A DNA stretch of 64,000 nucleotides from Bacteroidales bacterium (GTDB lineage Bacteria; Bacteroidota; Bacteroidia; Bacteroidales; UBA932). Positions within the stretch are counted from its first letter, which is position 1; each line of letters starts with the position of its first letter. The DNA is taken from assembly GCA_017938925.1 (NCBI GenBank), contig JAGBAO010000011.1, positions 1 through 64,000 of the forward strand. Direction: 5' to 3'. The notes below the pieces were generated by a model. The model searched no databases. It had not been told where the DNA came from and was given only the letters and a program-made list of their open reading frames with translations. Positions 32,949-42,043 of this stretch are shown here, piece after piece. A program made the translations under genes and the position numbers.

Positions 32949-35237
32949 TTATACCGTCCAATTTTTAAGGGCTACATCAAAATTTGACCTGAGGATTTGA
33001 GTGATATTTTTTGATTCACTATCATTTGAAAGTAGCTTTCTCGTCAAATGTTGGCATTCGGTCATGTCGTATAGTTTCATAATCGCAATATCTATTAAGG
33101 CTAACAACTCGTTGTGATTAAATTTATCTATTAAGTTGTCCTTCCCTAAATACTTGTCTGTTAAACTTGTAAGCCGTGGGTCTTTTTTCAGTAGATTGGA
33201 AACTGAAATCATTACTAGCTCTACTGCTTTAAGTTTGCTGTCCCCCAAATTAATGTAAGTGTTTAGCATACGTTCTCTACTAGGGATAGGTGTTTGCTCA
33301 ATTACGGGTCGTGTTAAATCAATTCCGTTGAGTTTGTTTTTGAGAACAAAGTCGAAAATCTCGGAATTAAACAAGCCGGTTAAATATAGTAGCTCAGATT
33401 CATCTGTATTTATCAAGAATTGAATTGACTGAGAGGTTGGCATGAATGGCAATATAGTAGCGACGCATGTTTTGTTATTTGTAGCAGAAGTAAGGCTATG
33501 CCATGCCAGCATATAGCACGCATTATAGTTTTTAGATATTTCTAGCCATTTTTTCTCTGCAATAAAGTACCTAGACTCAGGTATGATACCTTTTGCCTTA
33601 TCTGCATCGCTGAGCCGTTTAGAGGATGCTTTGTTTTTGTATCGATCTTGAATAGGTACATTATTAAAGCCGGAGTACATTGCGTCAAAATTAGATATGA
33701 ACTTCCCTTCGTAAATAGGAAGATATCCACTAAGGTACTCTTTTATGATATCTTTTTTGTGGCTTGTAAAGTGTACGAGTCTCCCAAATTTTATATCTGG
33801 AAACACTGTGTAAAAACAAGGGTTGTTCCTATGAAGTCGCAATAAGTCAGAAAATTCTCGAGCGGTATATATGTTTGGTAATGTGTGCGTTATAGGATTG
33901 ATGACAGATAAATCATCATGCTTAATGACAAAAGACTTGTTATATATTCCCTCAACATTGGTAATATTCATGGCAACCTTAATGTCCTTGCTTTTCTGTC
34001 CATTAAATATTAATAGGCAGAAGCGTTCTCTATTGTCAATGTTAAAGATGTTTTCTTTGTTTGTGAAATCGTATATGGATACTATATTCTTCATTAATTT
34101 GTTGAAGAATGAAGAGTATACAGATGATGTTACTAAGGAACTTTTAACTATAAGTCCAGAAACGCCAGTTGTGCTTAATAGATTCTGTGCTGCTTTGGTA
34201 AACAATGCATAGGTATTCAATTCACCATAGTTTCCGTCTTCAAAGAAAGGTGAACTCTTGATTTGTTTCTTTGCGTTCTCTATTTCATGAGAATACTCTA
34301 CAACATATTTCTTGAACGCATCAGAGCCTTGTATGTTTTCAAAAATCTGATAGAATTTTTTCTCTTCAAATCGAATCTTCTCCCACGGAGGATTTCCCAG
34401 AATTATATCAAAATTCTGTAAAGACTTTGTACTTACTGCTAGGTTTGTGTGGTATACAAACCCAGAAGCATTTGCCGAGACAGATAAATCAGCGTCTATT
34501 TCTTCATCTGATTGAAGTAAGAAGTTACAATGCGTAAAATTTGGTTTAAGCTCATCATATGAGCATTGATTGTCACAATGCTCAATAATATTAAGAATAG
34601 CAAGATCTAATACTATACAGTCGACGTCGAATCCGTGAAGATTTTTTGCAATGCGAATTTTATCTGACGTGCTTATATCTTTGATGGAATCAATATAGTT
34701 TAACGTCTCAGTTAAAAATATGCCGGCTCCACAAGCAAAGTCTGCAATTTTAGCTGAGAACAGGCTTTCTAGTCCATTGTCATTAATATAGTGATTCAAG
34801 CATTCCGTAGTCAGAGAATGAGCCAAAATACGAGGCGTATAATAGCTCCCTAACTCTTTTCGATGCAAATTATTTAATTGAGTGCAATCATAGGCAACGT
34901 GCTCAAGTAACTCTTGATACAGGTCTCCGATATTGACGGTAGATTGAGGAATAGAGGTGGAGTCGAAAATGTTACAAATATTTGCCGGAACCTCTGAAAT
35001 AACCTTAGCTAGTGTACAGTGCCTGCTGATATTTGTGCAGATGTATGAATGCAACTCTTTTACGGTTAGAGTGGTGTTATGATAGTGAGAGTATGCATAT
35101 ATAAATGATATATATAGTGCACGAGTATAAAAGCATGCCTTAATGATTTGTGCAGGATCGGTCTTTTCACAATCATTAAGAGATGCAATTACCCTATTTT
35201 GAATGTCTATATATGTGTTAATATGGGTATTCATCAT
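32949..35237 (-). CDS. N6-adenine DNA methyltransferase (second gene)
   Basis: The 762-residue class I SAM-dependent methyltransferase has the SAM-binding motif DFACGAGIF (166-174), preceded by GSYYTP, and the catalytic motif GNPPW (281-285), typical of N6-adenine enzymes. The remaining 450 residues are a probable target-recognition and helical region. No nuclease motif (PD-ExK, HNH) was seen. It starts 1 bp after the upstream methyltransferase gene, so two different modification proteins are co-expressed. Confidence 0.85.
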   Translation of the reverse strand: MMNTHINTYIDIQNRVIASLNDCEKTDPAQIIKACFYTRALYISFIYAYSHYHNTTLTVKELHSYICTNISRHCTLAKVISEVPANICNIFDSTSIPQSTVNIGDLYQELLEHVAYDCTQLNNLHRKELGSYYTPRILAHSLTTECLNHYINDNGLESLFSAKIADFACGAGIFLTETLNYIDSIKDISTSDKIRIAKNLHGFDVDCIVLDLAILNIIEHCDNQCSYDELKPNFTHCNFLLQSDEEIDADLSVSANASGFVYHTNLAVSTKSLQNFDIILGNPPWEKIRFEEKKFYQIFENIQGSDAFKKYVVEYSHEIENAKKQIKSSPFFEDGNYGELNTYALFTKAAQNLLSTTGVSGLIVKSSLVTSSVYSSFFNKLMKNIVSIYDFTNKENIFNIDNRERFCLLIFNGQKSKDIKVAMNITNVEGIYNKSFVIKHDDLSVINPITHTLPNIYTAREFSDLLRLHRNNPCFYTVFPDIKFGRLVHFTSHKKDIIKEYLSGYLPIYEGKFISNFDAMYSGFNNVPIQDRYKNKASSKRLSDADKAKGIIPESRYFIAEKKWLEISKNYNACYMLAWHSLTSATNNKTCVATILPFMPTSQSIQFLINTDESELLYLTGLFNSEIFDFVLKNKLNGIDLTRPVIEQTPIPSRERMLNTYINLGDSKLKAVELVMISVSNLLKKDPRLTSLTDKYLGKDNLIDKFNHNELLALIDIAIMKLYDMTECQHLTRKLLSNDSESKNITQILRSNFDVALKNWTV

Positions 35238-35238
35238 A

Positions 35239-37773
35239 TTAAAGTGTTATAATCTTATTTCCTAAACAGCTAAGCAATGGCCTATTGTAAAAAGACTTAC
35301 TATGATGTTTTATTATTATATCTAACACAAGCCTTTCGATATTTGTAGTTTGTTTGCATAGCAAATTGCTGTACTCCTTTTTTAGTATATCGCATAGCTG
35401 CTTTAGGCTTATTTTGTTATCAACTGGCTTTTGCTTTATGTCGTTAATGCCCATAAGGTTAAGTATGATTTTATGTATAATATCCAATCTGTACTTCTCT
35501 ATGGTTTTAGAGAACAGCGTGCAGTTTTCTTCTATATAACTATATAAGGTACGAGGTGAGATGTTTACCTCATATGCGATAATTTCTAGTATATTGCTGC
35601 TGCCAATCGGTAATCCTTTAAGTTTTTTAGAAATGGTGAAACAATTGCAGTCTGTGTATTTGCATATTAACTCGTCGATCATGTGTGGTGTTACGCTGTC
35701 ATCAATTTTTGTGTTGAGATCGTTACCGATTGCATGGTTTAATGCCGGGAATGTCAGAGTGTCAATTTTCAAACTCTTTATAATCTCATGTTCTATTGCC
35801 ATCTCGGAATCGTATATGACCCTCCAATTTTTAAATTCGCTTTTGATGCTACGTGTGATGAAATCTTCCCAATCCTCATTGGTAGGGAGTGTGTAATAGT
35901 ATTCAAAATTTGGAAGTTTGTGCTCAATTATATTTCTTTTGCTTTCTAAACATTTCTGCACGTGTGCTGATATTGTATCCGAGCAGAGAATTTCTGGACT
36001 TGTCGGTATTCCTTCTATATACCCAGCGCTAATAGTTAGTTTTGGACAAGTGTTTTTAATCCATAATGATGCAAACCTCGAGTTTAGAAATCCAAGGTGA
36101 CATAAAGCGTTTCCATTTTTAATGCGTATACCTGGACCAGATGCAATAAATACTTGATCGTTTAATCTTATTCGTGCATTAAGTCCTAAAGTTCCAGTGT
36201 CGCTATATACGATGTCGGAATATGGTATGTGTTCGATGTTTCTCAGTGCACTTCCTTTGTTTCCTTTAATCAGTGATCCATTTTCTCCCCACTTTACTAT
36301 GTGGTAATTTAGTCCAATCCATTTGCTAAAACCGCCACCCTTGCTTACGAGTCTCCATTCTGTTGAATTCGGCAGTTCCCAAATAAACTTTACAAAATCC
36401 TTATTGTTTCCAGTGGAGGTTCCTTGCATACAAGATGCAAATACTCCATACTTTGAACTTGTATATAATTGTTTTGCAGGTGAACTTAGCGCATAGTTGA
36501 ATTCGTATGTGGCATTTTGTAAAAAAGTATCACAATTGATTTGAATGCCATTGTATGCTTTATTTTCAATAGCATTTACCTTGTCTGGGTAAGTTGTGTC
36601 TTTGAGATTGATAAATTCGCATGTAGGAGGGTAGACTCCATTTTTAGCTCCTATGATTAGGAGCACTACATTCGCTTTCTCGCCGTTGATTCTTTCAAAA
36701 GCTTTACTACCCAAATCAACACATTGAATTAAATGGTATTTTTTAAGGAATGAATATCTAAAATCTTTATATGATTTTAAATGTAACCAACTATTTTGAG
36801 ACACTATACCTATTCTGTCAGAGTTTCGAATCTCTGACAGGAGTTTGCTTAAGAAGCTAATACAAAGGTCTCCTTTTGCATTTGGATAGATTGCAGATAT
36901 GTATTCTTTCAGATCTATGTTCATATCTCTTCTTCCCATAAATGGGGGGTTGGTAACATAAATTATCCTACTTTCTTTCTTTGCCCATTTGAGTTTACTT
37001 TGGAATGTGCTCTGACTCTTTTTTGTCGAAATGACCTCAGATGCCAAATATCCATATTTGTCATTTTCAACCCCACCGAATATATTTATTCTAGCGTCTG
37101 GGGTTTCATATTGTGATGCATGTATGTATAATGATAACGCAGCAATTTCTCCTAATGTGGAGTCTAGATCATATCCGATGATATTATGCTTAATTATCCG
37201 TTCAACTATTTCTTTGCGCGTGTAATTTGTGTTTTTGGAGTACCAATTAAATAGATAGTCAAATGCTTTTGTTAAAAAGTTTCCTCCTCCGCATGCCGGG
37301 TCGACGAAGCAAGTGTTCGTGATGTCGCTTCCACTCCAATCGATAATATTTTTAACAAGATGGTCAACCATATAGCTGTCGGTGAAGAATTGCGTAGCGG
37401 CTAATCCTTCTAACCCATCTAACTTGACTCCTTCCTTGAGCGCTTTATTAAATGCAATGCGTTCGAGGTCGCCCTTTAATCCCTGATATATCCAAGATAC
37501 CTCGTTAGAGTATGAATTAATACTTTGGCAGTATTGAAATATTGCATCTTTTATTAAGAGCAACTCATTACCTCCAATTCTCTCCAATGTTTTTTCATAT
37601 CTATGATATAGGGTGCGAAATTGAGATATCCCGTCAATGCAACCTCTATTTGTTTTGCTTGCAAAAGTTGCAGCAAAACATACGGAAACGAAAATGCTGG
37701 CCTCGCTATGAGTAAGTTGTGTGCTGTTTGAAAAGGCCAGTTTTAGTTTATTTATAAGTGTGCTAATTTTCAT
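35239..37773 (-). CDS. N6-adenine DNA methyltransferase, TaqI/Eco57I-like
   Basis: This 844-residue protein has SAM motif I DPACGGGNF (158-166) and catalytic motif TNPPFMGRRD (274-283), as in N6-adenine methyltransferases. The region GISCQ-like is absent, but a TaqI-type specificity region is suggested around SKGGGFSKWIGL and RIRLNDQVFIASGPGIRIKN. No nuclease domain was recognised. The start overlaps the DUF6471 gene by 11 bp. Together with the downstream methyltransferase and the nearby PLD nuclease it forms a restriction-modification-like locus. Confidence 0.85.
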   Translation of the reverse strand: MKISTLINKLKLAFSNSTQLTHSEASIFVSVCFAATFASKTNRGCIDGISQFRTLYHRYEKTLERIGGNELLLIKDAIFQYCQSINSYSNEVSWIYQGLKGDLERIAFNKALKEGVKLDGLEGLAATQFFTDSYMVDHLVKNIIDWSGSDITNTCFVDPACGGGNFLTKAFDYLFNWYSKNTNYTRKEIVERIIKHNIIGYDLDSTLGEIAALSLYIHASQYETPDARINIFGGVENDKYGYLASEVISTKKSQSTFQSKLKWAKKESRIIYVTNPPFMGRRDMNIDLKEYISAIYPNAKGDLCISFLSKLLSEIRNSDRIGIVSQNSWLHLKSYKDFRYSFLKKYHLIQCVDLGSKAFERINGEKANVVLLIIGAKNGVYPPTCEFINLKDTTYPDKVNAIENKAYNGIQINCDTFLQNATYEFNYALSSPAKQLYTSSKYGVFASCMQGTSTGNNKDFVKFIWELPNSTEWRLVSKGGGFSKWIGLNYHIVKWGENGSLIKGNKGSALRNIEHIPYSDIVYSDTGTLGLNARIRLNDQVFIASGPGIRIKNGNALCHLGFLNSRFASLWIKNTCPKLTISAGYIEGIPTSPEILCSDTISAHVQKCLESKRNIIEHKLPNFEYYYTLPTNEDWEDFITRSIKSEFKNWRVIYDSEMAIEHEIIKSLKIDTLTFPALNHAIGNDLNTKIDDSVTPHMIDELICKYTDCNCFTISKKLKGLPIGSSNILEIIAYEVNISPRTLYSYIEENCTLFSKTIEKYRLDIIHKIILNLMGINDIKQKPVDNKISLKQLCDILKKEYSNLLCKQTTNIERLVLDIIIKHHSKSFYNRPLLSCLGNKIITL

Positions 37774-38020
37774 TGTCTTGAACTAATTCTGCAATGTTTT
37801 TTATGTCAATTGATTTGCAGTTCATGGCCCAGAGACACTGAACAAAGAATACTGCGCTGAATTTCCCTCTACAAATCTTAGTTTCAACACTTGATTTTGT
37901 ATAGGTAAACCCTTTGTTTGATAATTTGACCTGTAGTTCTTCGCAAGAAATACCCCTTTTGATCATCTCTGATTTTAGGTACCTTTTTAATTGAGGACTC
38001 CAGTTGTTATATTCTTTCAT
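37763..38020 (-). CDS. DUF6471-like small regulator
   Basis: The 85-residue protein (MKEYNNWSPQLKRYLKSEMI) resembles DUF6471, small helix-turn-helix-like proteins in defence loci. It shows LKRYLKSEMIKRGISCEELQ (lambda-repressor-like helices) and TKICRGKFSAVFFVQCLWAM. The start at 38020 is favoured over 38092 because a promoter box lies at 38039-38046. It is probably an autoregulator of the two methyltransferase genes downstream. Confidence 0.7.
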   Translation of the reverse strand: MKEYNNWSPQLKRYLKSEMIKRGISCEELQVKLSNKGFTYTKSSVETKICRGKFSAVFFVQCLWAMNCKSIDIKNIAELVQDNEN

Positions 38021-38038
38021 TTTTGTATATTTAATATG

Positions 38039-38046
38039 CAAATATA
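38039..38046 (-). promoter_or_regulatory. TATATTTG promoter box for the methyltransferase operon
   Basis: On the minus strand TATATTTG lies 18 bp before the ATG at 38020, the right place for the regulator-methyltransferase operon. Confidence 0.6.
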
Positions 38047-38171
38047 TCATTAAAATTGCATATATGAAATTATGTGGCATAAAATTCTGCACCTTAATTT
38101 AGGGGACTTGTTACCGTGAGTGCTAAATTGGATCAATATTTGAAAATGTCCGGATTCAAAGTTCTAGAAAT

Positions 38172-38768
38172 ATGGAAAACTACCGTTTAATTATCGCAGG
38201 AACTATCGGCTCAGTAATTACTCTATTTTTCACAGCAGTTTTCGATTATCTTAAAGAGGTGTATCGTGCCAAGAGGGATGATCGTAAAATTGCATTTCAA
38301 AGAAGAATCGAGATAGCTGAGTATGCTGTAGCCTGGTTTCAGGAAAGCATTGACTGCTATACAATGATGCAAATTGCATGTGAAGAGATGAGTGAAGAGA
38401 ACAACCCAGTTGTTTGGGATAAATTCATGAAATCTTCTATTCAGGCCTATAATCTCTATTTGGATACGCCTAAAAAACTTAATCGTTTATATTTGTACTT
38501 TGACACGCTAGATATAGAGAAAAAACATAACTTGGTAAGTTCAGCTGAGCAAATTAATCATGCGACAACAGAGCTTGGTAAGCTTGATCAAGAAGCAGTG
38601 AGACTTCAAGGCCAGGGACTTACAGAAGATAACAAAGAGATAAAGCATTTGAAGCAGAACGCAATCGGTTTGTTTAGGCAATTATCGAAATCACTGGACT
38701 CGCAAATTGAAGCTCTTTCGGAAATGATCAGTACACTTAGGTCAGAGTATCGTAAATATTTCAAATAA
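38172..38768 (+). CDS. Single-pass membrane protein with coiled coil
   Basis: The 198-residue protein has an N-terminal membrane helix (LIIAGTIGSVITLFFTAVFDYL) and a long charged helical cytoplasmic part, including a probable coiled coil near the C-terminus (KSLDSQIEALSEMISTLR). No family was recognised. It stands alone between the divergent methyltransferase operon and the tRNA scars, so it may be a defence accessory or an older island remnant. Confidence 0.55.
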   Translation: MENYRLIIAGTIGSVITLFFTAVFDYLKEVYRAKRDDRKIAFQRRIEIAEYAVAWFQESIDCYTMMQIACEEMSEENNPVVWDKFMKSSIQAYNLYLDTPKKLNRLYLYFDTLDIEKKHNLVSSAEQINHATTELGKLDQEAVRLQGQGLTEDNKEIKHLKQNAIGLFRQLSKSLDSQIEALSEMISTLRSEYRKYFK

Positions 38769-38894
38769 TATTTGATGATTGGCGTGATAGACTTCAGTAT
38801 GTAAAATAACAGCTCTGGAACACCCTCTAACGCACCTATGGAAATAATGAAAATTAAATGAAATAAATAGATTCGGTGTTCACGGGCAAGAAAA

Positions 38895-38948
38895 AAGCAC
38901 TCACGAAAACTTCGTAAGTGCTTGATTTTAAGTAGCGGGACGCAGGAT
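38895..38948 (-). repeat. Oldest tRNA-Met scar: 17-bp tRNA 3' fragment plus terminator
   Basis: GTAGCGGGACGCAGGAT at 38932-38948 is identical to the tRNA-Met 3' end at 63844-63860. Next to it, in the tRNA direction, AAGCACTTACGAA (38923-38911) pairs with TTCGTGAGTGCTT (38907-38895), followed by Ts: an intrinsic terminator for minus-strand reading. The terminator resembles the one after the intact tRNA in shape and flanks (CGTAAGT, TTGATTTT). The arrangement fits a leftover junction from an earlier insertion. Confidence 0.7.
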
Positions 38949-39186
38949 GTTTCAGTCGCCCAGGGGCTCCTTCTAATCCTTTCTGTCCGGTCGCATGGTA
39001 CCCAAGAAAGCCGTGTGGGGAATCCCTGTGATGTTTCTGGTTACGGAACCGTCAGGCCACCGGTCGCTTCGCTCCCTGTCTGTCCACCGTCGTTTCCGTC
39101 GCTTTGAAAGCAAGCTTTCAGCGCCCGAAACGCCAATGTCCTGCCCCTTCGGGGCGTGGCCTGCCGGGTATATAAACGAAAAAAAA

Positions 39187-39203
39187 CACAGCGTTTTGCT
39201 GTG
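39187..39203 (-). terminator. Terminator next to the left tRNA copy
   Basis: CACAGC (39187-39192) pairs with GCTGTG (39198-39203), followed on the minus strand by a run of Ts (39186-39179). It stands 7 bp from the 44-bp tRNA copy, in the position where the tRNA transcript would have ended before the present element inserted. Confidence 0.65.
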
Positions 39204-39210
39204 CTTTCTT

Positions 39211-39254
39211 GTAGCGGGACGCAGGATTGAACTGCGGACCTCATGATTATGAAT
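39211..39254 (-). other. attL: Left attachment site: 44-bp copy of tRNA-Met 3' half
   Basis: Bases 39211-39254 are identical to 63844-63887, which lie within the intact tRNA-Met. The copy covers the acceptor 3' strand, T arm and part of the anticodon arm, and stops at the anticodon. The tyrosine integrase gene begins 190 bp away. This marks the left end of a roughly 24.6-kb integrated element. Confidence 0.92.
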
Positions 39255-39360
39255 AGGGGTCGCCTTGTTCGGGTTTGTTCTTAAGAGTGCTTATAAGTGC
39301 CTGTAAATAAATATTATATTATTTTCTATTCGGGTTCTTTCTGGTGCGTTCAGGATAAAT

Positions 39361-39385
39361 GTTAGTCGTTTTGTTAGTCGTTTGA
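39361..39385 (+). other. Left inner direct repeat, probable integrase arm site
   Basis: GTTAGTCGTTTTGTTAGTCG followed by TTTGA occurs at 39361-39385 and again, with one mismatch, at 63768-63792. Each unit itself contains GTTAGTCG twice, 12 bp apart. Tandem short repeats inside both ends of an element are typical arm-type binding sites for tyrosine integrases. Confidence 0.75.
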
Positions 39386-39409
39386 TTTTATAATACCGGT
39401 TATTTGTTG

Positions 39410-39417
39410 TATATTTG
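39410..39417 (+). promoter_or_regulatory. TATATTTG promoter box for the integrase gene
   Basis: An exact TAnnTTTG box lies 30 bp before the integrase ATG and 24 bp after the inner repeat, so integrase binding there could repress its own gene. Confidence 0.6.
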
Positions 39418-39447
39418 CATATACTTTAAAACTAAGGTATAAATGAA

Positions 39448-40683
39448 ATGCAGAATAATGCAACTGTAAAAATCGTATGGGACTCTCAGAGTAAGTCAGA
39501 GAAAAGAGCAGTCCGTCTTAGAATTACTTTCAACCGCGTTCCAAGGTATAAGGCAATACCATGTGATACGCTTCTGACAAAAGAAGAATTTAACAATACA
39601 AATCTAAAGAAAACCAAGGAAGTTCTTAAGGAAGCCAAGCGGGCGGAAGAGTGCGCTATGCAGATTTGTGAAGAGTTGGGAGCAAATTTCACAATGCCCG
39701 AGTTTAATCGTCTCTATGACGAGAGAATTTGGAATAAGATGCACGAACCCGAAGTATGGGACTGGGATGCGCTTTTAGATGCTTACTTTAAAAGGAAAGA
39801 GTTAAAACCGAATACCTGTGACAGTTGTAGAGCTGCGGTAAGATGGGTGCTTAGGTATCAGCCTTCTGCAAGAATTTCCGATATGTCGGAAGGTTTCATT
39901 GAAGGTCTTAAAGCCTATATGAAAAGGACCCATATGAAGAAGTGTGGAGAGGAGATGTCAGTCAATACCATAGCTATGTATTTTCGTGCATTGAAGGCAA
40001 TCTGTAACTACGCCATAACACTTGGCCAGTTGACTGAAAACCCGTTCAAGAAGCCGATCCCTACGGCACTTCGTCAGAAACGGGCAATCCCATTGGACGA
40101 ATGGTTGCGTTTTGTGCATTTTGTTCCGGAGGAAGGAAGTAGAATGGAGTTTGCGCATAAGTTTGCTTTGCTATCGTTTGCCATGAGTGGAGCAAATATG
40201 GCTGATATTCTAGCTCTGAAAAACCGGAATATATTAAAGGACAGGATTTCATTTACGCGTCAGAAAACAGAACGTGTTGACTCTAATGTAGCCATTCCTA
40301 TAGCAGATTCCACAAGGGAATTGATAGTCGGCAATGGCGGGGTGTTGAATCCGGATAAACCTAATGCTTATGTGTTCCCGTTTTATAGAGCAGACATGTC
40401 TGAAAAGACCCTCAAGAATACGCGATCACGTATTTTGAAGAAAATCAACAAGGGTATTCATGAGATATGTGACTCTTTGGGCATGGAGCCATTTACGACA
40501 TATAACATCAGGCATACTTATGTGTCTTTGATGATTTCTAAAGGTGCTACAGCAGAGCAGATGATGTCATTGCTCGGTCATAAGAATGTGGAAACAACCA
40601 AGATATATTTCAACACGGTGACAAATCAAGTGTTGGATGTGGCATCTAATCTTATTGATGATGTCCTCGGACGTACCGAATGA
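39448..40683 (+). CDS. int: Tyrosine site-specific integrase (Bacteroidota element type)
   Basis: The 411-residue integrase has an Arm-DNA-binding N-terminal domain (VKIVWDSQSKSEKRAVRLR), a SAM-like core-binding domain, and a C-terminal catalytic domain with RHTY (Arg355, His356), LLGHKN (His378) and the nucleophile Tyr387 (IYFN). The first catalytic arginine is replaced: the segment reads SGANMADILAL with Asn250 where Arg is expected. IntDOT of CTnDOT is known to lack Arg I in the same way. It directs insertion into the tRNA-Met 3' end. Confidence 0.9.
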   Translation: MQNNATVKIVWDSQSKSEKRAVRLRITFNRVPRYKAIPCDTLLTKEEFNNTNLKKTKEVLKEAKRAEECAMQICEELGANFTMPEFNRLYDERIWNKMHEPEVWDWDALLDAYFKRKELKPNTCDSCRAAVRWVLRYQPSARISDMSEGFIEGLKAYMKRTHMKKCGEEMSVNTIAMYFRALKAICNYAITLGQLTENPFKKPIPTALRQKRAIPLDEWLRFVHFVPEEGSRMEFAHKFALLSFAMSGANMADILALKNRNILKDRISFTRQKTERVDSNVAIPIADSTRELIVGNGGVLNPDKPNAYVFPFYRADMSEKTLKNTRSRILKKINKGIHEICDSLGMEPFTTYNIRHTYVSLMISKGATAEQMMSLLGHKNVETTKIYFNTVTNQVLDVASNLIDDVLGRTE

Positions 40684-40783
40684 TAATGAAACAGAGACGA
40701 TACCGTCAGGCATCATCTCTGCTATGAACACCGAGGGGAAGGAGACACCGCCAGAAAACGGTCATTGTTCATTCAAAATCACC

Positions 40784-40930
40784 TTACGCTCCCAAAATGC
40801 GACGGTAATGCGAACGAACTTTCACGGTCTTGCCATTGACAATGCGCTTGTGTGCCTTGACTTTGACAAGCTTCTCTGTAGCGTCTGCTTCGATACGAAG
40901 CTTCAGCATAATCGAAAGTCTTGTTTTCAT
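40784..40930 (-). CDS. Basic 48-residue protein with sequestered start codon
   Basis: A 48-codon gene encodes MKTRLSIMLKLRIEADATEK then LVKVKAHKRIVNGKTVKV and RSHYRRILGA. It is strongly basic and soluble, with a probable all-beta fold, and has no named family that I recognise. A perfect promoter lies at 41137-41107 and the intervening leader of about 170 nt folds back on the start codon. The position beside the integrase suggests a small DNA- or RNA-binding factor of the element; this is inference. Confidence 0.6.
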   Translation of the reverse strand: MKTRLSIMLKLRIEADATEKLVKVKAHKRIVNGKTVKVRSHYRRILGA

Positions 40931-41103
40931 ACTTGAATAAATTTGGGCATCATAGCCGTTTTGTTAGGATTTGTAAAACAAGCTTTGGATTTGAAAGTAC
41001 GTCCCTCGGCTTTAGGGTCTTATTTTAAAGAAAAAGGTATTCAGTTTGGGGCTGAACACCTATTTCGTTTCCTAACAAGGCATGTTGCCTTTATTCAAGT
41101 ATG
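40928..41103 (-). promoter_or_regulatory. Leader RNA with long inverted repeat enclosing the start codon
   Basis: CATACTTGAATAAA (40928-40941) is the exact complement of TTTATTCAAGTATG (41090-41103), and TTGTTAGGA (40961-40969) pairs with TCCTAACAA (41070-41078). In the minus-strand transcript the 5' end would therefore pair with the sequence ending in the ATG of the 48-residue gene. A decayed insertion element with terminal repeats is the alternative. Confidence 0.65.
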
Positions 41104-41106
41104 TTG

Positions 41107-41137
41107 CAAAGGTAAGGATTTTTTCTTTATCACCAAA
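41107..41137 (-). promoter_or_regulatory. Promoter TTTG-N19-TACCTTTG for the 48-aa gene
   Basis: On the minus strand TTTG (41137-41134), 19 bp, then TACCTTTG (41114-41107): a perfect consensus. The transcript would start near 41101, exactly at the outer edge of the inverted repeat. Confidence 0.8.
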
Positions 41138-41151
41138 TCTTTGCCTTAAGA

Positions 41152-41778
41152 TTACAGTGCGAATTCTCTCTTGACTCTCTGGACCGTACTAATGCTGACA
41201 TCACAGAGTTTTGCTGTGTCGCGGATGGATTTACCCTTCTTCAGTGAACGTATGACAGGGGCATATTCTTCTGCTTTTTTCTCTTTGGACTTAACAGAAC
41301 CGACTTTTCTGCCCATTTTAACGCCCTTTGCCTTGGCAAGTTCCCGTCCGCTGTTGAGACGATACTTGATATTGTCCCGTTCGATTTCTGCGAAGGATGA
41401 GAGTACCGCGGTAATCATCTTTGCAATCGGGTTCGGTTGCCCGTCCTCATTAAGGGTGCAGAGCGGCAGGTTCTGTATATACACATTCACTCCTGCCTTT
41501 GTCAGCTTGTCAAGAGTATTCACAACAATCTTGGTCGAACGCCCTAAACGACTGATTTCGCTGACGCATAGTGTATGAACTCTATTGGCGATGCAGAACT
41601 CAATACATTCCGTCAAAACGGGACGATTCTCCTTTGCTCCGCTCATCTTTTCCTCAAAGACTTTTGTTAACTCCATTTCGTTGATGGCTATGTACTTCGT
41701 TAAGTCTGTAACCTGTCTTTCTGTTGTCTGTCTATCTCCAGTAGAGGAGACTCTTGCGTATATTACTGCTGTCTTCAT
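41152..41778 (-). CDS. Serine recombinase (resolvase/invertase family)
   Basis: The 208-residue protein begins MKTAVIYARVSSTGDRQT with the catalytic serine at about residue 11. It has the resolvase core (EMELTKVFEEKMSGAKENRP, VSEISRLGRS, SFAEIERDNI) and a C-terminal helix-turn-helix (KGKSIRDTAKLCDVSISTVQRV). Small serine recombinases resolve cointegrates or invert segments. It lies inside the left end of the island, converging away from the integrase. No obvious invertible site pair was seen nearby. Confidence 0.88.
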   Translation of the reverse strand: MKTAVIYARVSSTGDRQTTERQVTDLTKYIAINEMELTKVFEEKMSGAKENRPVLTECIEFCIANRVHTLCVSEISRLGRSTKIVVNTLDKLTKAGVNVYIQNLPLCTLNEDGQPNPIAKMITAVLSSFAEIERDNIKYRLNSGRELAKAKGVKMGRKVGSVKSKEKKAEEYAPVIRSLKKGKSIRDTAKLCDVSISTVQRVKREFAL

Positions 41779-42043
41779 CTTGATGTGTTTTACTGATCTA
41801 ATATACTGAAAATCCGGCAATTATGCAAATAATTCTTTGATAAATCTGACCACACTTCTGATTTAATAGAGTGCACCGCAAAAGTGAATACAATCATTTT
41901 TTGAATACAGTACATTTTTGAATACGGTTAAGCTGGGGCCTTGGATTTTGACTCTTCTGAAGATGGCAAGGTAAAATATTCTAACTTAAAATGTTTTGTG
42001 GATCAGGATGGTGGTGAGTGTTGCTCGGAAAAGAGAAAAGACT

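Noticed and set aside
39000-39178. Small open frames between the two tRNA scars
   Set aside because: The sequence looks like degraded junk from an earlier element; the frames are short and match nothing.
40943-41149. A 68-codon plus-strand frame between the small basic gene and the resolvase
   Set aside because: It lies within the inverted-repeat leader and minus-strand promoter, and the protein resembles nothing.
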